Origin: a virus
Direction: 5' to 3' (one strand)
Length of the DNA: 57,851 nucleotides
Virus record (IMG/VR): IMGVR_UViG_3300044568_003733
Location: 1 to 57,851 of that record
The notes under the pieces were generated by a model. It was given only the letters and a program-made list of their open reading frames with translations. It was not told the DNA's origin and made no database searches. The position numbers and the translations under genes are program-made. Positions within the stretch are counted from its first letter, which is position 1. Every line of letters starts with the position of its first letter. Below are positions 45,079-54,167 of the stretch, in pieces.

Positions 45079-46331
45079 ATACAGAAGCAACCTTAATATC
45101 TGCTGTATGTAAGAATAAAGACATCAGCACCCTTCTTGCAGATAACGTAGATGATTTATTTACCTCGCATAGAGATATATGGGAGGGGCTAAAGTCTTAT
45201 TACTATAAGTTTAAAGCAGTTCCAGAAGTAGGAATTTTACAGGAAAAGTTTAAAGATTTTGACCCAGATCCAAATGCAAAGGCTGAGACTGGGTATTATT
45301 TAGACAGATTAAAAAATGAATTTTTATCTAGTAAATTAAAATCAATTATTATTAGAAGTGGTTCTAGTTTAAAAGAAGATGCTGCATCAAGGGTATTGGC
45401 TCAAATGCAAAGCGAGCTTGCCACATTAAGCAGATATACAAACAATGTAAGAGACTTAGATATTACAGATGCTGAATCTGCAGCAAGACACTTTGAGGCC
45501 GTTAAGAATAGATCTGCAGCAATGGGTGGGGCCCCAGGAATTATTACAGGGTTTGATGCTATTGATAAAGCATATCCAACTGGCATGGCTCCAGGACATT
45601 TAATTGTTGCTATTGGTTGGCCAGGAAAAGGTAAGACTTGGTTTACATCATATCTGGCATGTAAAGCTTGGGAGCAAGGATTTAGACCTATGATAGTATC
45701 CCTTGAAATGTCTCCAGAAAATATGCGTGATCGTATATATACAATGCTTGGCTCTGGAGTATTTCGTGCCAGTGATTTATCTAAAGGAGATATTAATATT
45801 GATGACTTTAGATCATGGAGCAAGAAGAAGTTTGATCAAAAAAATAGTTTTATTTTAGTTTCTAATGAAGGTAACACCGAAGTTACCCCCGCAACAATTC
45901 AAGGAAAAATTGATCAGCATAAGCCAGACCTAGTAATTTTAGATTATCATCAGTTATTTAATGATAACAAGCGAAGCAATTCAGAAGTAGAAAGAAATAG
46001 AAATATATCTCGTGAATTTAAATTGCTTGCTGTTTCAAACAATATTCCGATTATCGATATTACCGCTGCTACAGCAGATGATATTTCAGATCAAGATAAT
46101 CCGCCAATGATGAGTCAGGTAGCTTGGTCAAAGGCAATTGAATACGATGCAGATATGGCTATGGCTATTCACAGATATCCAGGAACCAATATGATTGAAG
46201 TGGTTTCAAGGAAGAATCGTCACGGACATGAATTTGATTTCTATTTAGATTGGGATATCAATAGGGGTATCGTAAAAGAAATATACGAGAATTTGCCAGA
46301 GTTAAATAGTGACGCACAAAAGAATAAATAG
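45075..46331 (+). CDS. DnaB-like replicative DNA helicase
   Basis: A 418-residue protein with a RecA-like ATPase core: Walker A GWPGKGKT (181-188), Walker B in LVILDYHQLF (about 285-294), an ITGFDAIDKAYPTGMAPGHL start of the ATPase domain and a late SRKNRHG segment. The N-terminal ~150 residues are helical and may interact with primase, as in DnaB. It unwinds DNA at the fork as a hexamer. Overlaps the genes on both sides, in an operon with the primase. Confidence 0.85.
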   Translation: MNTEATLISAVCKNKDISTLLADNVDDLFTSHRDIWEGLKSYYYKFKAVPEVGILQEKFKDFDPDPNAKAETGYYLDRLKNEFLSSKLKSIIIRSGSSLKEDAASRVLAQMQSELATLSRYTNNVRDLDITDAESAARHFEAVKNRSAAMGGAPGIITGFDAIDKAYPTGMAPGHLIVAIGWPGKGKTWFTSYLACKAWEQGFRPMIVSLEMSPENMRDRIYTMLGSGVFRASDLSKGDINIDDFRSWSKKKFDQKNSFILVSNEGNTEVTPATIQGKIDQHKPDLVILDYHQLFNDNKRSNSEVERNRNISREFKLLAVSNNIPIIDITAATADDISDQDNPPMMSQVAWSKAIEYDADMAMAIHRYPGTNMIEVVSRKNRHGHEFDFYLDWDINRGIVKEIYENLPELNSDAQKNK

Positions 46332-46608
46332 ATTTCAAATATCGGTAGAATTTAAAGATGATTCAGATATGATTAGAGTAAAGAATCAGTATGAAAATCT
46401 TTTAACTCATGACATGAGGTCAAAAGGATATGCCAGAATCCTTGACATAGACACTGCTTTTTCGGTAGAATTTACTGGTGAGACATGGAGGTTTTTAATG
46501 ACCTTACATGGAGTGTATGTGGGAAGGAGGAAGGCATGGCTATCAGAGGGCATAACTCAAGGAAAATTGATACAACGAAATATACCCCAGAACACATTAA
46601 GTCAATAG
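46309..46608 (+). CDS. Conserved small phage protein before primase (99 aa)
   Basis: A 99-residue protein with a GTG start overlapping the helicase gene. The pattern FQISVEFKDDSDMIRVKNQY, then GYARILDIDTAFSVEFTGE and HGVYVGRRKAW, is a family I recognise from actinobacteriophage-like genomes next to primase or helicase genes. It is likely a replication accessory. The gene overlaps the primase start by 73 bases. Confidence 0.55.
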   Translation: MTHKRINRFQISVEFKDDSDMIRVKNQYENLLTHDMRSKGYARILDIDTAFSVEFTGETWRFLMTLHGVYVGRRKAWLSEGITQGKLIQRNIPQNTLSQ

Positions 46609-47531
46609 TTAAAAGCTTAGGCTTAGAAATAACTGGAGAAACCTCAAATGATTTTCTATGCTATTGTCCATTCCACTCAAATAGGCATACTGCAAGTTTT
46701 AGCGTAAGTAGAGAAATTGGTGCTTTTATATGTTTTAATCCAGCCTGCGGAGAATCTGGCACACTTAATGAATTAGTTAAAAAGATATTAAATAAAAACG
46801 AATATGAGGCTATTAGATTTATTTCTGCTAAAGAGACTGAGTCTTTAAATAATTTTGATGAGGTTATGGCAAGCATGTTTGAAGATAAACCAGAATTTGT
46901 AAAGTTTCCTCAAAATGTTTTAGACAATATGTACAATGAGCTGGGCTCAAATGAAATAGCAAGGGATTATTTTAAATCAAGAAATATAAATGAAGAGTCT
47001 ATGCATTATTTTAAATTAGGATATTCTTCAAAACAAAATATGGTCATAGTCCCAGTACATAGCCCAAATGGGATTCCAGTAGGGCTGGTGGGCAGATCTA
47101 TATCTGAAAAGGTATTTAAAAATAGCACCAATCTTCCAAGAAGTAAAACTATGTTTAATATTCATAGGGCAAAGAAAATTGGTGATCATGTAATAATTGT
47201 AGAGTCCAGCTTTGATGCAATACGTGTGCATCAATCGGGATTTCCAAATGTGGTAGCCACGCTTGGAGGACACATATCTCCAGACAACATTAATCTTCTT
47301 AATAGATACTTTAATAAGATTACTATTATGACAGATGCTGATGAAGCTGGAAGAGTATTAGGTAGAAACATATCTAATAAATTAAAAAACAAAGACATCT
47401 TGTGGGCTTCTTATGAATATGGTAAGATATATCCACACGGTGTAAAAGATGCAGGTGACATGACTGAGGATGAGATACGTTCTTGTATAAAGAATGCGGT
47501 CTCTGATATAGAATACAGATCCTGGAATTAA
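46536..47531 (+). CDS. DnaG-like DNA primase
   Basis: A 331-residue protein. A CHC2-type zinc finger (LCYCPFHSNRHTASFSV at 41-57, GAFICFNPACG at 62-72) is followed by a TOPRIM core: VIIVESSFDAIR, VVATLGGHIS and IMTDADEAGR. The length fits the zinc-finger plus RNA polymerase domains, without the C-terminal helicase-binding domain, which may be supplied by the helicase. I chose the ATG at 46536 because AAGGAGG (46524-46530) precedes it, over 46485. Confidence 0.85.
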   Translation: MAIRGHNSRKIDTTKYTPEHIKSIVKSLGLEITGETSNDFLCYCPFHSNRHTASFSVSREIGAFICFNPACGESGTLNELVKKILNKNEYEAIRFISAKETESLNNFDEVMASMFEDKPEFVKFPQNVLDNMYNELGSNEIARDYFKSRNINEESMHYFKLGYSSKQNMVIVPVHSPNGIPVGLVGRSISEKVFKNSTNLPRSKTMFNIHRAKKIGDHVIIVESSFDAIRVHQSGFPNVVATLGGHISPDNINLLNRYFNKITIMTDADEAGRVLGRNISNKLKNKDILWASYEYGKIYPHGVKDAGDMTEDEIRSCIKNAVSDIEYRSWN

Positions 47532-47540
47532 TGATATAAT
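47532..47540 (+). promoter_or_regulatory. Extended -10 promoter
   Basis: TGATATAAT, 42 nt before the ATG at 47583; the leader has TAAGGAG (47571-47577). No clear -35. Confidence 0.55.
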
Positions 47541-47582
47541 GACCGATACAGATGGATATATACCATCACCTAAGGAGAATAA

Positions 47583-48254
47583 ATGAGTATAGTAAAGGGT
47601 CTAAAAGACCTAAACAAAGCGTTGGATAAGCCAACATACAGTGGCGGAGATGAAAATAAAGGTCGCTGGTTTAAAGTTGAAGATGGTGAAAGCGTAAAGA
47701 TTCGCTTCCTTCAAGAGCTTGACCCAGACTCACCTAACTATGATGAAAAAAGAGGATGCGGATTTATCGCATTAGAACATATTAATCCAAAAGACTATAG
47801 AAAAAAGGCTTTGGATACAATGGAAACAGAGGGTCGTGACTGGGCACAAGAGCAACATCGCAAAGACCCAAAGACTGGCTGGAAAGCAAGGACACGTCTT
47901 TATATTAATGTATTAGTTGATGATGGCAAAGAAGAGCCATTCGTAGCAATTCTTTCTCAAGGAACTAGCGGAAAAACAATTACACCTACCCTAATTGAAT
48001 ATGCTGGTGAAATGGGAAGCATTACAAATCTAATGTGGCGTATTAAAAGAAATGGTAGTAAAACAGATACAAGTTATACAATCATTCCTTTAGCAAAAGA
48101 CGAAACCCCATTTGATTTTTCAAGTTTAGAACTATTTGACCTTGAAAAAACTGCGGTTCGTCATGTACCATATGCAGAGCAAGAAGCTTTTTATACGGGC
48201 AGCGGATCACAAGAAGAGTCTCAGTCTGCTACTTCTAGTAGCGTAGACTGGTAA
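47583..48254 (+). CDS. gp32-like single-stranded DNA-binding protein
   Basis: A 223-residue protein with the organisation of T4 gp32-type SSBs: an N-terminal KALDKPTYSGGDENKGRWFK region and an OB-like core (VKIRFLQELDPDSP, LYINVLVDDGKEEPFVAILS), then a C-terminal acidic and Ser-rich tail (SGSQEESQSATSSSVDW) that would contact partners. It has its own promoter and is followed by a hairpin before the polymerase. A second, bacterial-type SSB lies at 53626. Confidence 0.65.
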   Translation: MSIVKGLKDLNKALDKPTYSGGDENKGRWFKVEDGESVKIRFLQELDPDSPNYDEKRGCGFIALEHINPKDYRKKALDTMETEGRDWAQEQHRKDPKTGWKARTRLYINVLVDDGKEEPFVAILSQGTSGKTITPTLIEYAGEMGSITNLMWRIKRNGSKTDTSYTIIPLAKDETPFDFSSLELFDLEKTAVRHVPYAEQEAFYTGSGSQEESQSATSSSVDW

Positions 48255-48261
48255 ATTGTTG

Positions 48262-48281
48262 GGTGGGGCAAAAGCCCCACC
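48262..48281 (+). terminator. GC-rich hairpin between ssDNA-binding protein and polymerase genes
   Basis: GGTGGGGC (48262-48269), loop AAAA, GCCCCACC (48274-48281), a perfect 8 bp stem, followed by TGCTTTAAC. The T-run is poor, so it may slow or partly end transcription and set the ratio of the two products, or shield the RNA. Confidence 0.55.
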
Positions 48282-48302
48282 TGCTTTAACGGCGGAGATA
48301 AA

Positions 48303-51300
48303 TTGAATTTTACACACCTTCACGTCCATTCTTATTATTCATTAATGGATGGATTAAACTCACCACTAGAATTGGCACAAGCCGCTAAAGATGCTGGGCA
48401 AACTGCGCTAGCTATTACCGATCATGGAACATTGTCATCACATCGTGAAATGCAAATTGCTTGTAAAGAAGTTGGAATAAAACCAATTCTGGGTGTAGAG
48501 GCATACATATCTCCAACAGATAGATTTGACCGATCATCTAAATCAGATAAATCAATTCAGGCATATAATCATATCATCTTATTGGCTAAAAATCGTGTGG
48601 GATTAAAAAATATAAATACTCTCCAAGAACTTGCTTGGAACGAGGGTTTTTATCATAAACCAAGAATTGATAGGGAGGTTCTAAAAGAATATGCAGAGGG
48701 TATTATTGTTCTTTCTGGATGCCTTAATGGACTTATTAGTAAGGCTATTGAAAAAGGAGAGTTTGAGGAAGCGAAAGCTGTACTTGAAGATTTTAAGAAA
48801 ACTTTTGGCAAAGATTTTTACATTGAGGTTCAATCTCATAATCCCAAAGAAATAAATGAAGGACTACTTAGCCTAGCAGATGAATTAGGAATTAAACCAG
48901 TAGCAACTGGAGATGCCCATTTTGCAAAGGGCGAGGACAAAATTTTAGAGGAAGCTATGCTTATATTGTCTACATCCCCCAAAGCAGACAAAGAAGCAGA
49001 CTTTGATATGTCCAGACAAATGCCAAATATGCTGGATAGATTTAATTATCTATATCCAGATAGGCGTATATCCTTTCAAGACTATAATTTATTTATCCAG
49101 TCTAGGGAAGAGATCCAAAATGACTTTAATAAGACTGGCATTATGAGAACAGATATTTATGAGAATACCATGGAGATAGCCGAAAAAATTGGAGAATACG
49201 ATTTTAACAGGGGTCTAGACCTTCTCCCAGTACCCAAGACCAATGCCGACGAAAAGCTGTCCCAAATGGCCTTTGAAGGCCTAGAAAGGCTACGCCTGAC
49301 CTCATCATGGATGGGAAATGACCTATATGAGCAAAGGCTAGTAGAAGAATTAGAGATAATTAAAGATAAAAGCTTTGCCTCCTATTTCTTGGTTGTAGCA
49401 GATATGGTAAATTGGGCAAAGGATAATAATATTATGGTGGGTCCAGGCCGTGGTTCTGCTGCAGGATCGTTGGTGTGCTACTCCCTTGGAATAACAGATG
49501 TAGATCCAATTGAATATAACCTTTTGTTTTTTAGATTTATTAACCCTGAGCGTAATGACTTTCCAGATATTGATACAGATTTTGAAGACCGTCGTCGTAA
49601 AGAAGTTAAAGAATATTTAAAAAAGAAATTTAAAAATGTGGCATCTATTTCAACATATACTTATTTTAAAGATAAGGGCGTTGTGCGAGATGCTTCTCGT
49701 GTATTTATGATTCCCCTTCAAGAAGTTAATCGTGCTTTAAAATCAGTAGACACATTTGAAGATTTTGTTGAGTCTCCAAATACAAAAGAATTTAGAATTA
49801 AATACCCAGAAGTGGTTTGGTTAGCAGAAAGACTTCGTGGAAAAATTAGAAGCGTTGGTGTGCATGCAGCTGGTGTAGTTGTTGCAAAAGATGATATTAG
49901 AAACTACGCCCCAATTGAATCTAGAGAAGATGCTCAGGATAAAGTTTCAGGAAGAATCCCAGTTGTTGCGTATGATATGGATACTGTTGCTGATATAGGA
50001 TTAATTAAACTAGATGCATTGGGACTAAAAACTCTTTCAGTTATTTCGGATACATTAAAATCAATAAAGGATAGATCTGGAAAAGATGTGCACCTATCAT
50101 CTTTAACTTTTGATGATCCAGCAGTATATAAAGTTTTAAGTGAGGGATATACAAAAGGTGTGTTTCAGGCAGAAGCAACTCCTTATACAAATCTTTTAAT
50201 TAAAATGGGTGTAGACAAATTTGAAGACTTAGTTGCCTCAAATGCTCTTGTAAGACCTGGAGCAATGAATACTGTTGGAGCTTCTTATATTAATAGAAAG
50301 CAAGGCAGAGAAGCCGTTGATTATACTCACGCAACAATGAGACCTTTTACCGAGAATACATATGGTGTTATCATATATCAAGAGCAGGTTATGCAGGCAT
50401 GTGTACACCTAGGTGGGATGTCTTGGTCAGAGGCTGATAAGGTCCGCAAGATTATTGGAAAGAAGAAAGATGCAAAAGAATTTGACCAATTCAAAGATAA
50501 GTTTATTGCTGGGGCTTCAGAACACATTTCTGAGAAAAAAGCCAAAACGTTATGGAATAATTTTGAGGCTCACGCTGGCTACTCTTTTAATCGTTCTCAC
50601 GCTGTTGCTTATTCCATGCTTAGTTATTATACGGCTTGGCTTAAAAATTATTACCCTCTTGAATTCATGTTTTCAATTCTTAAGAATGAAAATGATAAAG
50701 ATGCGAGAACCGAATACTTAATTGAAGCTAAAAGATTAGGATTAAAAGTATTACTGCCACACATTAATGAATCTAGTTTATACTTCTCATTACAAGGAGA
50801 TGCAATTAGATTTGGATTAGCAGAAGTAAAATTTATATCAGACAGTATTGCAAATAAAATTATAGAAAGAAGGCCATATGCCACTTATTCCGATTTCATA
50901 CAAAAAGCCTCTACGAAAGGTAGTGGTATTAACAGTAGGGCTGTATCTGCTCTTAATGCTATTGGCGGTGCTGCTTTCGATGACAATGAGAGAAGCGGTA
51001 AAGAAAAAGACAACTACTACGAGTTCTTAGGAATACCTACATTTAATTTAGATTTGCCACCAAGAATTAAAGCTCAAGCAAGACCCATAGAAGACTTCGA
51101 TGACTTGGGATCGTTTGTTATGTTTGGCATGGTTAAAAATATTAAACGTGGAACTGGATGGGCAAGAGTAGAACTGGTAGATGAAACTGGATCAATAGGT
51201 CTATTTCATCATGAACAAACTCAAATTGAAACTAACCAAATGTATTTCATCCTTGTAGGAGACAATAGAATTGCAAGATATATAAAGGTGTCAGATATAG

Positions 51301-51581
51301 ACCCTAGTGGTTCAGATTTGTTTGTAGATTATCTATATAGAAAAGAATATGATATGCCAGATGATGAATATATGGTTTTAAACCATACTCCATATAAAAC
51401 AAAAGCTGGAAAAATGATGGCTCACCTAGTATTTACTAATAAAAATAAAGAATTAACTAGAGCTATTGCATTTCCAACAATGTATAAAATGGCTCTAGCA
51501 AAATTAAGAGAAGGAATGAAATGTAAAATTACATTATCTAAATTAGATGATGGAACCCTTATGGTTAAGGAAATAAAATGA
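48303..51581 (+). CDS. dnaE: DnaE-type DNA polymerase III alpha subunit
   Basis: A 1092-residue protein. The N-terminal PHP domain keeps its metal ligands (HLHVHSYYSLMDG, ITDHG, GVEAYI, ATGDAHFA). The polymerase core has GPGRGSAAGSLV, the catalytic PDIDTDF (about 420-426) and a third acid in IKLDALGLKTL (about 570). A HhH region (SRAVSALNAIGGAAF) and an OB-fold part (FVMFGMVKNIKRGTGWARVE) follow. The start is TTG, with GGAG before it. It should copy the phage genome, and the intact PHP domain suggests proofreading. The next gene overlaps by 4 bases (ATGA). Confidence 0.9.
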   Translation: MNFTHLHVHSYYSLMDGLNSPLELAQAAKDAGQTALAITDHGTLSSHREMQIACKEVGIKPILGVEAYISPTDRFDRSSKSDKSIQAYNHIILLAKNRVGLKNINTLQELAWNEGFYHKPRIDREVLKEYAEGIIVLSGCLNGLISKAIEKGEFEEAKAVLEDFKKTFGKDFYIEVQSHNPKEINEGLLSLADELGIKPVATGDAHFAKGEDKILEEAMLILSTSPKADKEADFDMSRQMPNMLDRFNYLYPDRRISFQDYNLFIQSREEIQNDFNKTGIMRTDIYENTMEIAEKIGEYDFNRGLDLLPVPKTNADEKLSQMAFEGLERLRLTSSWMGNDLYEQRLVEELEIIKDKSFASYFLVVADMVNWAKDNNIMVGPGRGSAAGSLVCYSLGITDVDPIEYNLLFFRFINPERNDFPDIDTDFEDRRRKEVKEYLKKKFKNVASISTYTYFKDKGVVRDASRVFMIPLQEVNRALKSVDTFEDFVESPNTKEFRIKYPEVVWLAERLRGKIRSVGVHAAGVVVAKDDIRNYAPIESREDAQDKVSGRIPVVAYDMDTVADIGLIKLDALGLKTLSVISDTLKSIKDRSGKDVHLSSLTFDDPAVYKVLSEGYTKGVFQAEATPYTNLLIKMGVDKFEDLVASNALVRPGAMNTVGASYINRKQGREAVDYTHATMRPFTENTYGVIIYQEQVMQACVHLGGMSWSEADKVRKIIGKKKDAKEFDQFKDKFIAGASEHISEKKAKTLWNNFEAHAGYSFNRSHAVAYSMLSYYTAWLKNYYPLEFMFSILKNENDKDARTEYLIEAKRLGLKVLLPHINESSLYFSLQGDAIRFGLAEVKFISDSIANKIIERRPYATYSDFIQKASTKGSGINSRAVSALNAIGGAAFDDNERSGKEKDNYYEFLGIPTFNLDLPPRIKAQARPIEDFDDLGSFVMFGMVKNIKRGTGWARVELVDETGSIGLFHHEQTQIETNQMYFILVGDNRIARYIKVSDIDPSGSDLFVDYLYRKEYDMPDDEYMVLNHTPYKTKAGKMMAHLVFTNKNKELTRAIAFPTMYKMALAKLREGMKCKITLSKLDDGTLMVKEIK

Positions 51582-51781
51582 CAGATAACATAGAAGGTCT
51601 AGTGGCATCAATTAATATGAATCAGGTATTAGTTGCAATTTTAGAAGAACATAAAAAAATAACTGTTCCAACTTTAAGGTTTTTAGATGTTAATTCATCT
51701 AATAAAGAACTAGTTATTGATTATAATGAAGAGGGACCATCGTTTACATTTAGTTTAAGGGAGATAAATGAAGTCGTTTGA
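51578..51781 (+). CDS. Small protein after polymerase (67 aa)
   Basis: A 67-residue protein (MTDNIEGLVASINMNQVLVA, then beta-like IDYNEEGPSFTFSLREI). Not recognised. ATGA overlap with the polymerase gene and 14-base overlap with MazG imply the same operon. It may be an accessory to either. Confidence 0.5.
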   Translation: MTDNIEGLVASINMNQVLVAILEEHKKITVPTLRFLDVNSSNKELVIDYNEEGPSFTFSLREINEVV

Positions 51782-52115
51782 TATAGTAACTGAGTATGGC
51801 TTAGACGCTTTATCTGCGGTCTTGCATGAGTCTGCAAAAGAAAAGGGATTCTGGGATGGCGAATATACAAATGACAAGGTCGGAAATAAATTAGCGTTAG
51901 TTCATTCAGAAATAACTGAAATTTTAGAGGCTATAAGAAAAAGCCATGGTTCAGAAAAAATTGTAGAGGAAATGGCAGATGTTATTATTAGGCTGCTAGA
52001 TGTTTATGCTGCGATGCGTAATGAGGGGCAAATCCTACACAGCCTTGACGAGGTTTTAGAGGCTAAAATTAATAAAAATAAAGAGCGTCCAAGACTTCAC
52101 GGCAACCTATTTTAA
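51768..52115 (+). CDS. MazG-like NTP pyrophosphohydrolase
   Basis: A 115-residue protein with the MazG helical core: LVHSEITEILEAIRKSHG (E48, E51 and E54 in a helix) and VEEMADVIIRLLDVY (E67/E68 and D71), the acidic cluster that binds Mg2+ and NTP. MazG enzymes remove pyrophosphate from (d)NTPs; phages often carry one to clear altered nucleotides or ppGpp-like signals. GGGAGATAA precedes the ATG. Confidence 0.8.
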   Translation: MKSFDIVTEYGLDALSAVLHESAKEKGFWDGEYTNDKVGNKLALVHSEITEILEAIRKSHGSEKIVEEMADVIIRLLDVYAAMRNEGQILHSLDEVLEAKINKNKERPRLHGNLF

Positions 52116-52124
52116 TGATATAAT
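52116..52124 (+). promoter_or_regulatory. Extended -10 promoter for recombinase
   Basis: TGATATAAT with a -35-like TTCACG (52096-52101) and 17 nt spacing, 24 nt before the ATG at 52149. Confidence 0.55.
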
Positions 52125-52148
52125 AAACAGAGAGAAGAAAGAATAATA

Positions 52149-53153
52149 ATGAAAATTGCACTAGATGATATACTAGCAAAGTTAGATCCAAAAACAAGAG
52201 CAAGAGTTCAATCAGCAGTAGATGTACATGTCGATAAGCAGCCAACACCCAGCATAGGACTGAACCTTGCCCTAAAGGGTGGCCTTGCTTATGGAAGACA
52301 GATTCTTGTTTGGGGAAATAAGTCTGCTGGTAAATCTTCTTTCTGTTTACAAATGATAGCGTTGGCTCAAAAAGAAGGAAAAGCATGTGCTTGGATAGAC
52401 GCAGAGCATTCTTACGAACCTTCCTGGGCGGAACAACTAGGAGTTGATTCTAGTAAATTAATTTATTCTACAGCAAAAACCGTTAATGACATGGTTGATG
52501 TTGCAACTAAGCTTATGGACGCAGGTGTTGATATGATTGTAGTAGATTCAATTTCAGCACTGCTTCCAGCTATTTATTTTGAAAAAGATGGAAATGAAAT
52601 GAAAGATTTGCAAGACACAAAGCAAATCGGCGCTGAAGCAAAGGATATGACCCACGCAGTCAAGATGTTAAACTATGCAAACAAAAACACACTACTTGTT
52701 CTCATCTCACAACAACGAAATCAATTTGGATCTATGCATGCTTCGCACATCCCCACTGGCGGAATGGCAGTCAAGTTCTTTTCTTCCACAGTCGTTAAAC
52801 TTTGGTCGTCTGAAGCTGAGGCTAATGCTATTAAGGCTGGAATTAAAGTTGGCGACAAGATTATCGAGCAAAGAGTCGGAAGACCAGTTAACTGGATTAT
52901 TGATTACAACAAAGTCGGCCCCCCTAATTTATCGGGACAATACGACTTTTATTACCAAGGGGACACTCTTGGCATAGATGCTGTTGGAGAGTCACTAGAT
53001 GTTGCAGAGATGTGTGGCATTGTAGAAAAAGGTGGCGCTTGGTATACAGTTAATGGAGAAAGATTTCAGGGGAGAGCAAAAGCAGTGCAGTATCTTCGTG
53101 AAAACCCTAAAGTAGTTGAAAAACTACAAGAGGATATTCGTGCCAAATCTTAA
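52149..53153 (+). CDS. RecA/UvsX-like recombinase
   Basis: A 334-residue protein. Walker A WGNKSAGKSSF (55-65), CAWIDAEHSYEP, Walker B in DMIVVDSISALLP, then KNTLLVLISQQRNQFGSM, the switch-type loop after it, and a C-terminal DNA-binding region. The order is that of phage RecA/UvsX family members. It pairs homologous DNA strands for repair and replication restart. A weak ribosome site precedes it. Confidence 0.85.
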   Translation: MKIALDDILAKLDPKTRARVQSAVDVHVDKQPTPSIGLNLALKGGLAYGRQILVWGNKSAGKSSFCLQMIALAQKEGKACAWIDAEHSYEPSWAEQLGVDSSKLIYSTAKTVNDMVDVATKLMDAGVDMIVVDSISALLPAIYFEKDGNEMKDLQDTKQIGAEAKDMTHAVKMLNYANKNTLLVLISQQRNQFGSMHASHIPTGGMAVKFFSSTVVKLWSSEAEANAIKAGIKVGDKIIEQRVGRPVNWIIDYNKVGPPNLSGQYDFYYQGDTLGIDAVGESLDVAEMCGIVEKGGAWYTVNGERFQGRAKAVQYLRENPKVVEKLQEDIRAKS

Positions 53154-53325
53154 TGAGTTCTTTAATAAAGAAGAAATTAAGCCAGTAGAACTTGAAAAGT
53201 TTGGTGGCAAAAAGCCTTGTGCTAAATGCGACAAAGACTCAGAAGAATATTTTTGGGATGCAATGTCATTAACAATGAGTTGGGAATGTCCAAGTGGTCA
53301 CAAAAATTCATTTAGGGTTAACTAA
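53140..53325 (+). CDS. Small zinc-binding protein after RecA (61 aa)
   Basis: A 61-residue protein starting at GTG 53140 (a TTG at 53116 is less likely). It has a CxxC pair (PCAKCDKDSEEYFW) and then a CPSGHKNSF segment, a zinc ribbon of the C-x2-C ... C-x3-H type. It overlaps the recombinase gene by 14 bases and touches the next in a TAATG. Function unknown, perhaps a recombination accessory. Confidence 0.55.
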   Translation: MPNLNEFFNKEEIKPVELEKFGGKKPCAKCDKDSEEYFWDAMSLTMSWECPSGHKNSFRVN

Positions 53326-53633
53326 TGTCAGAAAGATCTGAAGTTAAAAGAGATGGAGCCAAAGCACAAAAAAATAGTGGGCGTGGCGATTATCAAAAAG
53401 GTGATGCTAAATGGAAACAGTTTCTTGTAGATTACAAGGAATCTAAATCTTCATTTAATTTAAACAAAGATGTATGGGCTAAAATCTGTACAGATACTTT
53501 TAAGGTAAGCAGGGATATGCATCCTGCTCTTAAAATAATTATCGGTGAAGATTCCAAGGTCCGTCTTGGAATCATTGAGTGGTCGATCTTAGAAGATTTG
53601 ATCGCATTTTGGGAGGAAAATAATAATGGCTAA
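53325..53633 (+). CDS. Conserved phage protein, unknown function (102 aa)
   Basis: A 102-residue charged protein whose second half (SRDMHPALKIIIGEDSKVRL then IIEWSILEDLIAFWE) is a pattern I associate with a conserved phage family without known function. The first half is basic and probably disordered (MSERSEVKRDGAKAQK). It sits between recombinase and SSB, so a DNA-related role is likely from context. Confidence 0.5.
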   Translation: MSERSEVKRDGAKAQKNSGRGDYQKGDAKWKQFLVDYKESKSSFNLNKDVWAKICTDTFKVSRDMHPALKIIIGEDSKVRLGIIEWSILEDLIAFWEENNNG

Positions 53634-54036
53634 TCCAACAATTACAATAGTTGGCAGAGTGGGGCAAGATCCAGTTAAGATTAATGGAGTCGGAGTTAGA
53701 CTACGAGTTGTCTCTAATGATCGCATAAAAAATGATTCTACTGGTAACTGGGATGATAAGGATACATCTTGGTGGACAGTAAAGGCTTGGAAGAATTTAG
53801 CGGAACAAACTGCTGCTACTATAAAAAAAGGTCAAGAGATAGTTGTTGTAGGAAAGATTTATGAAGAGACATGGAAAGATAAAGAAGGAAACAATCGTAC
53901 ATCTTATAGTATAAACGCAGACACAATTGCAGTTACTACATGGTCTTTATCTAAAAAAGAATCATCTTCGGGATCTGATAATTCATGGTCGGCACCATCT
54001 AAATGGGATATTGTAGATTCTGAGGTTAAGTTTTAA
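53626..54036 (+). CDS. ssb: Bacterial-type single-stranded DNA-binding protein
   Basis: A 136-residue SSB: TIVGRVGQDPVKINGVGVRL, a WWTVKAWKNLAEQTAATIKK block and QEIVVVGKIYEETWKDKEGN, then ADTIAVTTWSL, the OB fold of SSB. A Ser-rich linker leads to a short C-terminal tail (DIVDSEVKF) that differs from the DDDIPF ending of bacterial SSBs, though acidic residues remain. Overlaps neighbours by 8 and 1 bases. Confidence 0.85.
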   Translation: MANPTITIVGRVGQDPVKINGVGVRLRVVSNDRIKNDSTGNWDDKDTSWWTVKAWKNLAEQTAATIKKGQEIVVVGKIYEETWKDKEGNNRTSYSINADTIAVTTWSLSKKESSSGSDNSWSAPSKWDIVDSEVKF

Positions 54037-54167
54037 TGGGATCAAATAATAAAATACCATTTAATAAAACAATTATAAAAGATGGAAGAATTGTAAGAAT
54101 TAGAAAAGACGGAACAGTAAAAGCCGATTTGGGCCCCTACAGCACAAAAAAAACAAAGGCTAAGTAA
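54036..54167 (+). CDS. Small basic protein (43 aa)
   Basis: A short gene in a TAATG overlap with the SSB gene. It reads MGSNNKIPFNKTIIKDGRIV, then RIRKDGTVKADLG and a Lys-rich tail. Two beta-like segments separated by a DG turn suggest a small beta hairpin. Function unknown; coding is supported by start-stop overlaps on both sides. Confidence 0.55.
   Translation: MGSNNKIPFNKTIIKDGRIVRIRKDGTVKADLGPYSTKKTKAK

Noticed and set aside
46485-46487. ATG 46485 as start of the primase
   Set aside because: AAGGAGG lies just before the ATG at 46536, and the extra residues do not match a primase N-terminus.
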